Notes under the pieces: generated by a model
What the model was told of the DNA's origin: nothing
Database searches by the model: none
The model's input: the letters and a program-made list of their open reading frames with translations, nothing else
Shown here: in pieces, positions 1 through 5,584 of the stretch
How positions within the stretch are numbered: the stretch's first letter is position 1
Layout of the letters: every line of letters starts with the position of its first letter
Origin: JBOGEB01 sp050743125
GTDB lineage: Bacteria; Actinomycetota; Nitriliruptoria; Euzebyales; Egibacteraceae
Reading direction: 5' to 3'
Assembly (NCBI GenBank): GCA_050743125.1
Contig: JBOGEB010000053.1
Coordinates: 1 to 23,623 of the forward strand
DNA: 23,623 nucleotides
Translations under genes and position numbers: made by a program

Positions 1-125
1 CCGGTCGACACTGAAATTCCCTCAGTTCGAGCCCAGGAGAACGCACGACGAGAACCTCGATATGGCTGGGTTATCGCGTGGCGGTATCAGGGTTACCAGA
101 TTTCGATAACAGCCAGGTCAGACGC

Positions 126-153
126 TTGATTGGTCGTGGGGTAGGCGTATGGT
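126..153 (+). promoter_or_regulatory. Candidate promoter of the cluster regulator gene
   Basis: TTGATT at 126-131 and TATGGT at 148-153 are separated by 16 nt, giving a reasonable sigma-70-like pair about 80 nt upstream of the regulator's ATG at 231. This is pattern matching only. Nothing else in bases 1-230 looks like a gene. Confidence 0.25.
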
Positions 154-230
154 GCCCGAGACGCTTTGGGAGTAATGCGCCACGCGTCTGTCCTTGGGGC
201 AGCGAGCGTGACTGCGAGGAGGAAACCGGG

Positions 231-1682
231 ATGGCTTCGAGACAGGATCTTGCGCAGATCGCCGAGCTGCGGGCTGACGGGTTGGCGAAGGTCTGGTCGA
301 TCCCGCGGATCGTCGAGGCGATCGTCGACCGGTTCGACGTGTCGCGGTTGGAGGCGCACCGGCTGGCGCGCGGCTGGACCCGCGCGAAGGCGGTCGAGGA
401 GATCTTGGCGACCTACGACGCCGACGGATGGCCGCGTGCGAGGCTGACCACCCAGCGGCTGTGCGCGTGGGAGCGCGACCCGAGGGTGCGTCCGGGCGAG
501 GACTATTTGGATCGCCTGTGCCGCGTGTACGAGACCCGAGCAGATCAGCTGGGCTACGGCCACGACTACACGCCGCAAGAGGAGCCGGCCGAGCCCGCCG
601 CATACGCTGGCATCGAGGTGCAGTCGGACGGCGAGGAGACGGCCACGGACCGAGTCGAGTTCTTCCGCGCGGTCGGGGCGGCCGGCTTGGCCGCGCTGTT
701 GGAGCGTGCGGGCAAGGGGTCGGTGCGGCTGGGCCGCAAGCTGGGGGCGTCCAACCTCGGCCCGGCCACGCTGGAGCAGTTGGAGCTGCGGGTCGCCGGC
801 TTCGCTCAGAGTTGGGATCACACGCCGATGGACGAGTTGTTCGGCGCAATTCTCGCTGAGCAGGAGGAGGTCGAGGCGCTGCTCGACGGTGGGCAGCCGC
901 TTCGTCAGCGACGCGGGCTGTACCGGATCGCCGGGCAGCTGTCGTATCTGCTGGGAGACCTGTCCCGCGACCTTGGTGACCCCGCCGCCGCGCGCACCCA
1001 TTTGCTCGCCGCCGAGCAACTCGCCCGGGAGGTCGGTGACCATGCGTTGCTCCACCGGGTCCGGGTGGAGCAAAGCACCGTGGCCTTGTGGGCTGGAGAT
1101 TTCCGCGCAGCGCTCGACTGTGCGCAAGACGGCCAGCGGTACGCGACCGGAGCCATGGTCGCCCGGTTGGCTGCCCGGTGCGAGGCGCGCGCTTGCGCGC
1201 GGATGAGTGACCAGATTGGCGTGAAGAGCGCGTTACAGCGGGCTCGACGGGCGATGCCGAGCCAACTGAACAGCGGGGAGCCCGAGGGCTGGTGCTGGGT
1301 GTTCCTCGCGGCGGATCTGGAGCTGTACACGGCGATGTCATTGCTGTGGCTCGGTGATCCCAAGCAGGCCGAACCGCACGCGCGGGAGGCGATCGCCTCT
1401 TATCAGGCTGCGCCGCTGGCGCTGCAGTCGCCTCCGGATCAGGCGCAGGCGCAGATCAACCTGGCGATCTGCCTGGTGGGCCAAGATGAGCCCGACGAGG
1501 GCATCCGGCTGGCCGCCGAGGCTCTTGGGGTCGACCGCGCGCGCACGGAGTGGAACCTCCAGCAGGCCGGTGAGTTCCTCGCCGCGTTGCAACCGGCGCA
1601 TCGCGACCTGCCGGCAGCCCGCGACCTCGCCGAGCAGCTCCGTTCTCTCCGCGCCGCCCGCCCCGCGCCCAGCCTCGGGTAG
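231..1682 (+). CDS. HTH-TPR transcriptional regulator of the lanthipeptide locus
   Basis: A 483-residue protein, probably a DNA-binding regulator. Residues 38-110 carry an actinobacterial XRE-like helix-turn-helix: SRLEAHRLARGW, then LTTQRLCAWER, then a YLDRLCRVY segment ending at LGYGHDYTP, a module often found in regulators beside RiPP and antibiotic genes. Residues from about 200 onward are Ala/Leu-rich helical repeats of the TPR kind, including pairs such as LLAAEQLAREVGDHALLHRV. An in-frame extension back to position 78 exists, but ATG 231 has AGGAGG (217-222) eight bases upstream and begins the recognisable N-terminus, so I use it. The gene precedes the biosynthetic genes in the same direction, with a 169-bp gap that holds the duplicated leader, so cluster-specific control is likely. 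The ligand or partner is unknown. Family assignment is good; the regulated target is inference. Confidence 0.85.
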   Translation: MASRQDLAQIAELRADGLAKVWSIPRIVEAIVDRFDVSRLEAHRLARGWTRAKAVEEILATYDADGWPRARLTTQRLCAWERDPRVRPGEDYLDRLCRVYETRADQLGYGHDYTPQEEPAEPAAYAGIEVQSDGEETATDRVEFFRAVGAAGLAALLERAGKGSVRLGRKLGASNLGPATLEQLELRVAGFAQSWDHTPMDELFGAILAEQEEVEALLDGGQPLRQRRGLYRIAGQLSYLLGDLSRDLGDPAAARTHLLAAEQLAREVGDHALLHRVRVEQSTVALWAGDFRAALDCAQDGQRYATGAMVARLAARCEARACARMSDQIGVKSALQRARRAMPSQLNSGEPEGWCWVFLAADLELYTAMSLLWLGDPKQAEPHAREAIASYQAAPLALQSPPDQAQAQINLAICLVGQDEPDEGIRLAAEALGVDRARTEWNLQQAGEFLAALQPAHRDLPAARDLAEQLRSLRAARPAPSLG

Positions 1683-1691
1683 CTCCGGGCG

Positions 1692-1851
1692 TGGCCAGCG
1701 ATGGCCAATGGACTGACCGAGTCTCCCACGAGGTAGTCAGCAGGATCGCCGACGATCCACTCGTGAGCACAACACCCATACTGCTGGCCAGTTTTTCCGC
1801 TGGTGAGCGGCCTGAGCGCGCCGTTTCAACCGCGTCTGAAAGAGTAACTGC
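1692..1851 (+). repeat. Duplicated leader/promoter region, copy 1
   Basis: These 160 nt before methyltransferase 1 match 3859-4019 with about seven differences (six substitutions and one indel by eye). The segment contains the inverted repeat GGATCG-CCGA-CGATCC at 1743-1758, a possible operator. It also holds an 11-codon open frame MANGLTESPTR (1701-1736) that is preserved in both copies but has no clear ribosome site. AAAGAG followed by a short spacer precedes the ATG at 1852. It probably holds the promoter of the biosynthetic operon, but I see no convincing -35/-10 pair. Confidence 0.8.
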
Positions 1852-3078
1852 ATGACGACAGCCCGAGAGATGAACATCCACGAGACCACGCAGGCTGACG
1901 CGCTGCGCGAGGCGATGGTGGCCGAACTGCGTGAGTTGAAGGCGATCCGCAGTGACCAGATCGCCGAAGCCTTCCGCGCCGTGCCGCGGCACCTGTTCGC
2001 GCCGGGGGAGCCGTTGGAGAGGGCCTACGCTGCCAAGACCATCCTGCAAACCAAGCGGGACGAGCGCGGCGTGGCCGTCAGCATGGTGTCCGCGCCGGAC
2101 ATTCAAGCCATGATGCTGGAACAGGCCCAGCTCGGACCCGGTATGCGGGTTCTGGAGATTGGATCGGGCGGTTACAACGCCGCGTTGATCGCCGAGCTGG
2201 TCGGCGAGACTGGGGAGGTCACCACGGTCGACATCGACCCGGACGTGGTCGACCGTGCCCAGCGCTGCCTGACGGCAGCGGGGTACGAGAAGGTCAACGT
2301 GGTGTTGGCGGACGCTGACAGCGGTGTGCCGGACCATGCGCCCTACGATCGCGTGATCGTCACCGCCAGCGCGTGGGACATCCCGCCTGCCTGGTCCGAT
2401 CAACTTGCCGAGGGCGGCCGGATTGTCGTCCCGCTCCGGATGCGCGGCCTGACCCGCTCGGTGGTGTTCGCGCTCGACGGGGATCACCTTGTGAGCCAGG
2501 GGTACGAACTGTGCAGTTTCGTGCCGATGCAGGGCGTTGGCGCCCCCATCGAGCGTCTGGTCTCGCTCGACGGGGATGAGGTCGGCCTTCGGGTCGACGG
2601 GGACCAACCGGTTGACGCCGATGGCCTGCGTGAGGCGTTGTCACAGCCAAGGGTGGAGGCATGGTCCGGGGTCACGTCCGGTGGAGACGAGCGGTTTGAT
2701 GGCCTTCACCTGTGGCTGGCCATGGTTCTGCCGACCTTCGGTGTCCTGATGGCGCGGAAGGAAGCCGTCGATCGTGGCGTTGTCGCCCATGCCTGGCCTT
2801 TGGGTATGCCGACCGCCGTCAACGGGGGAAGCTTCGCCTACCTCGGCCTGCGCCCAGTCACCCCCGACAGGAAGACGTGTGAGTTCGGGGTATACGGACA
2901 CGGGCCGGATGCCGAGGAGCTCGTTAACCGGGTTGCCCGGCATATCCAGTCCTGGGACGGCAGCAGCCTCAGTGCGCGTATCGAGGCGCATCCGGTAGGT
3001 GCGCCGGATGATCAGCTTCCCGCGGGGGCTCTTGTCCTCGACAAGAGGCACACGCGAGTCGTCGTTTCCTGGCCCTGA
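1852..3078 (+). CDS. FxLD-system PIMT-like O-methyltransferase, upstream copy
   Basis: A 408-residue SAM-dependent methyltransferase of the family called 'methyltransferase, FxLD system', related to protein L-isoaspartate O-methyltransferase. VPRHLFAPGEP is at 44-54 and SAM motif I, VLEIGSGGYNAAL, is at 100-112. TVDIDP (125-130) should hold the acidic ribose-binding residue, and APYDRVIVTASAWDIPPAW (163-181) and GGRIVVPL (188-195) complete the PIMT core. A C-terminal half of about 200 residues, ending DKRHTRVVVSWP, is specific to this family. Relatives in class I lanthipeptide clusters (the LanS_A type, such as OlvS_A) methylate an Asp side chain, which cyclises to a succinimide and yields isoaspartate. 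This copy looks fully intact although its own downstream precursor and lanB are broken. It is clearly similar to the copy at 4020-5255 along its length but diverged in the C-terminal half. It may serve the intact precursor; whether it is active is inference. Confidence 0.9.
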   Translation: MTTAREMNIHETTQADALREAMVAELRELKAIRSDQIAEAFRAVPRHLFAPGEPLERAYAAKTILQTKRDERGVAVSMVSAPDIQAMMLEQAQLGPGMRVLEIGSGGYNAALIAELVGETGEVTTVDIDPDVVDRAQRCLTAAGYEKVNVVLADADSGVPDHAPYDRVIVTASAWDIPPAWSDQLAEGGRIVVPLRMRGLTRSVVFALDGDHLVSQGYELCSFVPMQGVGAPIERLVSLDGDEVGLRVDGDQPVDADGLREALSQPRVEAWSGVTSGGDERFDGLHLWLAMVLPTFGVLMARKEAVDRGVVAHAWPLGMPTAVNGGSFAYLGLRPVTPDRKTCEFGVYGHGPDAEELVNRVARHIQSWDGSSLSARIEAHPVGAPDDQLPAGALVLDKRHTRVVVSWP

Positions 3079-3140
3079 CGGCGGGCGTCCTGACCGAGTG
3101 CATGCGCTCTCGGAAGTAGCACCATCACGAAGGAGGAGCG

Positions 3141-3240
3141 TTGACAATTCAGATCCGGCCCGGTGATCGCCGAGCTGATGCGGCTCACCGACGATAACTG
3201 CGGCACCACCTGTGAAAGCGCCTGCACCAGTTGCCCGTAG
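3141..3240 (+). pseudogene. Degenerate FxLD lanthipeptide precursor, leader deleted
   Basis: An AAGGAGG (3130-3136) and a TTG at 3141 correspond exactly to the ribosome site and GTG of the intact precursor at 5318. After 13 bases the sequence jumps to the equivalent of 5405, so 74 nt encoding most of the leader, including FDLD, are missing and the frame is lost. The TTG frame reads 18 codons and ends at a TAA. In the shifted frame a core is still legible: LMRLTDDNC, then GTTCESACTSCP and TAG at 3238-3240, with four Cys and several Ser/Thr. A GTG at 3163 is in frame with it but has no ribosome site. The core differs from the intact one (TDDNCGTTCESACTSCP against TDDGCGSTCESACPAESGC), so the two copies once encoded different products. 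Almost certainly non-functional as a substrate. Confidence 0.8.
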
Positions 3241-3276
3241 CGCATCGGCTCAATCATCTGATTCCGACGACGTACA

Positions 3277-3307
3277 GCCCGGTGGCGGAGTAACTCCGCC
3301 ACCGGGC
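3277..3307 (+). terminator. Hairpin between degenerate precursor and lanB remnant
   Basis: A perfect 14-bp stem, GCCCGGTGGCGGAG (3277-3290) with CTCCGCCACCGGGC (3294-3307), closes on a 3-nt TAA loop. No T-run follows, so it resembles an attenuator or RNA-stabilising hairpin more than a simple terminator. It sits where the intact copy has its own hairpin (5525-5562), and both share the CGGTGGC/GCCACCG stem core. Confidence 0.7.
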
Positions 3308-3337
3308 CGACCATCCTAGGTTGAGGGGCGTTGCCGT

Positions 3338-3833
3338 TTGTACAGGTTCGTCGATGCCGCGCTCGTACGGGCAGCCACCCAAACGTCCTCATTAGACATT
3401 CCGCCCTGGCCAGACTTGACCGGCAGCGCCGATGAACATGTGGCGCAATGGCGCAGTTGGCTGCAACAGGTCTGGGCGTCCGATGCGATCGCGGCGGCCA
3501 TCGAGGGTGGCCAGTCCGGTTCTGGCTCGCCGTGTCCGGGAGGTGTGCGAAGGCCGTCACCTGCCGGAGCGCCAGGTACACCGCGCGGCGGTGTCGGTCG
3601 TCCGGTACCTGTTGCGAGCAACGAGCCGGGCGACGCCCTTCGGTCTGTTCGCCGGTGTGGCACCGACTCGCTTTGGTCCCGAGCTCCGAGTGCGCTACGG
3701 CGAGCAGCACCACGCCACCGCGCTCAGCGAGCGCCTGGCGCTCGTCGATGACGCAGCACACGAGTTCGCCGCCAATGATGGTCACACCGAACTGGTCACC
3801 ACCTTCGACGAGCGGATGGCAGCTCTCGAATGA
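3338..3833 (+). pseudogene. Truncated, frameshifted lanB (lantibiotic dehydratase N-terminus)
   Basis: From TTG 3338 the frame reads LYRFVDAALVRAA and PPWPDLTGSADEHVA, matching the start of the intact LanB at 5585. At about 3505-3508 there is one extra base (GAGGGTGGCCAG against GAGTTGGCCAG in the intact gene). After it the homology continues in the next frame: VLARRVREVCEGRH, then SRATPFGLFAGVAPT. Similarity ends near 3716 (YGEQHHA), about 125 codons into a 1030-codon gene. The last 115 nt, in frame to the TGA at 3831-3833, encode LSERLALVDDAAHEF and TTFDERMAALE. These residues do not match LanB, and I do not recognise their origin. The GTG used as first codon in the intact gene is CGT here. 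The leader repeat of the second copy starts 26 nt later. Confidence 0.85.
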
Positions 3834-3858
3834 CGTCAGGCCGCGTAGGCCGCAGCGA

Positions 3859-4019
3859 TGGCCAGCGATGGCCAATGGACTGACCGAGTCTCCCACGAGG
3901 TAGTCAGCAGGATCGCCGATGATCCACTCGTGAGCACAACACCCATACTGCTGGCCAGTGTTTCCGCTGGTGAGCGGCCTGAGCCCGCCGTTTAAGCCAC
4001 GTCTGTAAAGAGTAACTGC
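3859..4019 (+). repeat. Duplicated leader/promoter region, copy 2
   Basis: This is the second copy of the segment at 1692-1851, ending at the ATG of methyltransferase 2. The inverted repeat is GGATCG-CCGA-TGATCC (3910-3925), with one arm position changed relative to copy 1. The 11-codon frame MANGLTESPTR recurs at 3868-3903. The segment follows the lanB remnant and is the likely promoter region for the functional operon 4020-11955. Confidence 0.8.
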
Positions 4020-5255
4020 ATGACTACAGCCCGAAAGATGAACACCCACGAGGCCACGCAGGCTGACGCGCTGCGCGAGGCAATGGTCGGTGAACTGCGC
4101 GAGCTGGGGGCGATCCGTAGCGACCGGGTCGCCGCCGCCGTCGGCACCGTGCCGCGGCACCTGTTCGCGCCGGGGGAGCCGCTGGAGACGGTTTACGCGC
4201 CCACCCGTGCCATTGTCACCAAGAGGAACGAACACGGCGCGGCAATCAGTTCGCTCTCGGAGTCGCACATCCAAGCCACCATGCTGGAACAGGCCCAGCT
4301 CGAACCTGGCATGCGGGTTCTGGAGATCGGAACGGGCGGCTACAACGCCGCGTTGATCGCCGAGCTGGTCGGCGAGTCCGGGACGGTCACTTCTGTTGAC
4401 ATCGATCCAGACATTGTCGATCGTGCCCGGGACTGCCTCGCGACCGCGGGATACGACCAGGTCAACGTGGTGTTGGCCGACGCCGAGGACGGCGTGCCGG
4501 ACCACGCTCCCTACGACCGCGTGATCGTCACCGCCGGTGCGTGGGACATCCCCCCTGCTTGGTCTGACCAACTTGCCGACGGCGGTCGGATTGTCGTCCC
4601 GCTCCGGATGCGCGGCCTGACGCGCTCGGTGACGTTTGAGCGCGACGGGAATCACCTGGTCAGCCGCGACTATCGTCTGTGCGGGTTCGTGCCGATGCAG
4701 GGCATCGGCGCCTACACCGAGCGGGTGGTCGCGCTCGACGGGGACAAGGTCGGCCTGCGGATCGACGGAGAGCAGCCCGTTGACGCTGACCGCTTACGGG
4801 ACGCCTTGTTCAGCCCGAGGGTCGAGCACTGGTCGGGCATGGAGTTCGGCGAGGGCGAGCCTCTTCACGACCTGGACTTGTGGATTGCTACTGTCGTGGA
4901 CGATTTCGGTCTGCTCAAAGCGACGAAAGAAGCGATCGACAGCGGACTAGTCAGCAAATCCACACTCTTCGGTGGCAAGACGATGGTAGCGGGCGGGAGT
5001 TTCGCCTACCGGGCCTCAGCACGCCCGGTCGACGCGGACCGCACCAGGTTCGAGTTCGGCGCGTACGCACACGGCCCCGACGCCGCACGCTTCGCGGAGG
5101 AATACGTCGACCTGATCCAGACGTGGGAGCGGGACCATCGTGGGGGTCCCGGCGCGCGTATCGAAGTGTATTCCGCAGCGACCCCGGATGTGGAACTTCC
5201 TGTTGGGCGGGTCATCGACAAGAAGCACACGCGAGTCGTCATCTCCTGGCCCTGA
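4020..5255 (+). CDS. FxLD-system PIMT-like O-methyltransferase, downstream copy
   Basis: A 411-residue paralogue of the 1852-3078 product and probably the methyltransferase of the functional pathway, since it directly precedes the intact precursor. It has the same layout: VPRHLF (44-49), SAM motif I VLEIGTGGYNAAL (100-112), SVDIDP (125-130), APYDRVIVTAGAWDIPPAW (163-181) and GGRIVVPLRMRGL. A family-specific C-terminal domain ends DKKHTRVVISWP. The PIMT relationship predicts methylation of a core Asp carboxylate with S-adenosylmethionine, followed by aspartimide formation. The precursor core offers DDG, an aspartimide-prone sequence. The start is an ATG behind AAAGAG and is shared with the paralogue. 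The C-terminal half, where substrate recognition may lie, differs most between the two copies. Confidence 0.92.
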   Translation: MTTARKMNTHEATQADALREAMVGELRELGAIRSDRVAAAVGTVPRHLFAPGEPLETVYAPTRAIVTKRNEHGAAISSLSESHIQATMLEQAQLEPGMRVLEIGTGGYNAALIAELVGESGTVTSVDIDPDIVDRARDCLATAGYDQVNVVLADAEDGVPDHAPYDRVIVTAGAWDIPPAWSDQLADGGRIVVPLRMRGLTRSVTFERDGNHLVSRDYRLCGFVPMQGIGAYTERVVALDGDKVGLRIDGEQPVDADRLRDALFSPRVEHWSGMEFGEGEPLHDLDLWIATVVDDFGLLKATKEAIDSGLVSKSTLFGGKTMVAGGSFAYRASARPVDADRTRFEFGAYAHGPDAARFAEEYVDLIQTWERDHRGGPGARIEVYSAATPDVELPVGRVIDKKHTRVVISWP

Positions 5256-5317
5256 CAGGGGCAATACCAGACCGAAAGCCATAGCTCTCGGAGAACAACA
5301 CCATGAAGGAGGAGCAC

Positions 5318-5497
5318 GTGACAGTTCAGATGAATCAGATGACGGTCGTACCAGGCAACCCGGCAGCGGACACGGAGTTCGATCTCGACGTCAGCATCGT
5401 CGAATCCGGTCCTGTCATCGACGACCTGATGCGGCTCACCGATGACGGCTGCGGGAGCACCTGCGAGAGCGCCTGCCCCGCCGAAAGCGGTTGTTAG
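5318..5497 (+). CDS. FxLD family lanthipeptide precursor peptide
   Basis: A 59-residue RiPP precursor. The leader contains FDLD at residues 21-24, the signature that names the FxLD family and probably part of the LanB recognition site. It continues through SIVESGPVIDDLMRL to a Cys/Ser/Thr-rich core, TDDGCGSTCESACPAESGC (41-59). The core has Cys 45, 49, 53 and 59 and candidate dehydration sites Thr41, Ser47, Thr48, Ser51 and Ser57, enough for up to four thioether rings. Asp42-Asp43-Gly44 is the likely target of the PIMT-like methyltransferase. GTG 5318 is preferred because AAGGAGG (5306-5312) lies five bases upstream. An in-frame ATG at 5303 overlaps that site and is unlikely. It sits between the methyltransferase and lanB, followed by a hairpin. 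The leader cleavage point is not marked by an obvious Gly-Gly; cleavage just before or within the LTDD stretch is inference. Confidence 0.92.
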   Translation: MTVQMNQMTVVPGNPAADTEFDLDVSIVESGPVIDDLMRLTDDGCGSTCESACPAESGC

Positions 5498-5524
5498 CCG
5501 GTTCGGCCTGACGCGCGTCCGTGT

Positions 5525-5562
5525 TCGCGGTGGCAGGGCCTGTCACTTCCCCGCCACCGCGA
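5525..5562 (+). terminator. Attenuator-like hairpin between precursor and lanB
   Basis: A perfect 10-bp stem, TCGCGGTGGC (5525-5534) with GCCACCGCGA (5553-5562), can be extended inward by GGG (5536-5538) pairing with CCC near 5549-5552. No T-run follows. Its place 27 nt after the precursor stop and 22 nt before lanB suits partial termination or mRNA protection, giving more precursor than enzyme. An equivalent but different hairpin exists at 3277-3307. Confidence 0.65.
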
Positions 5563-5584
5563 CGGTCTGAGTTCTCTGGGAGCG

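Noticed and set aside
78..230. In-frame N-terminal extension of the HTH-TPR regulator to GTG 78
   Set aside because: There is no ribosome site, the sequence is unlike the family N-terminus, and ATG 231 has a well-placed AGGAGG.
3432..3833. Independent 133-codon gene starting at ATG 3432
   Set aside because: Its middle part is the frameshifted continuation of the lanB N-terminus, so it is a fragment of a pseudogene. No ribosome site is present.
1692..4019. Direct repeats as ends of an insertion sequence or transposon
   Set aside because: Only methyltransferase, precursor and lanB sequences lie between them. There is no transposase, terminal inverted repeat or target duplication. A tandem module duplication explains them.
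3012..4655. Long - strand open frame of 547 codons across methyltransferase 2 and the lanB remnant
   Set aside because: It is antisense to genes and pseudogenes with clear homology on the + strand and has no domain signature.
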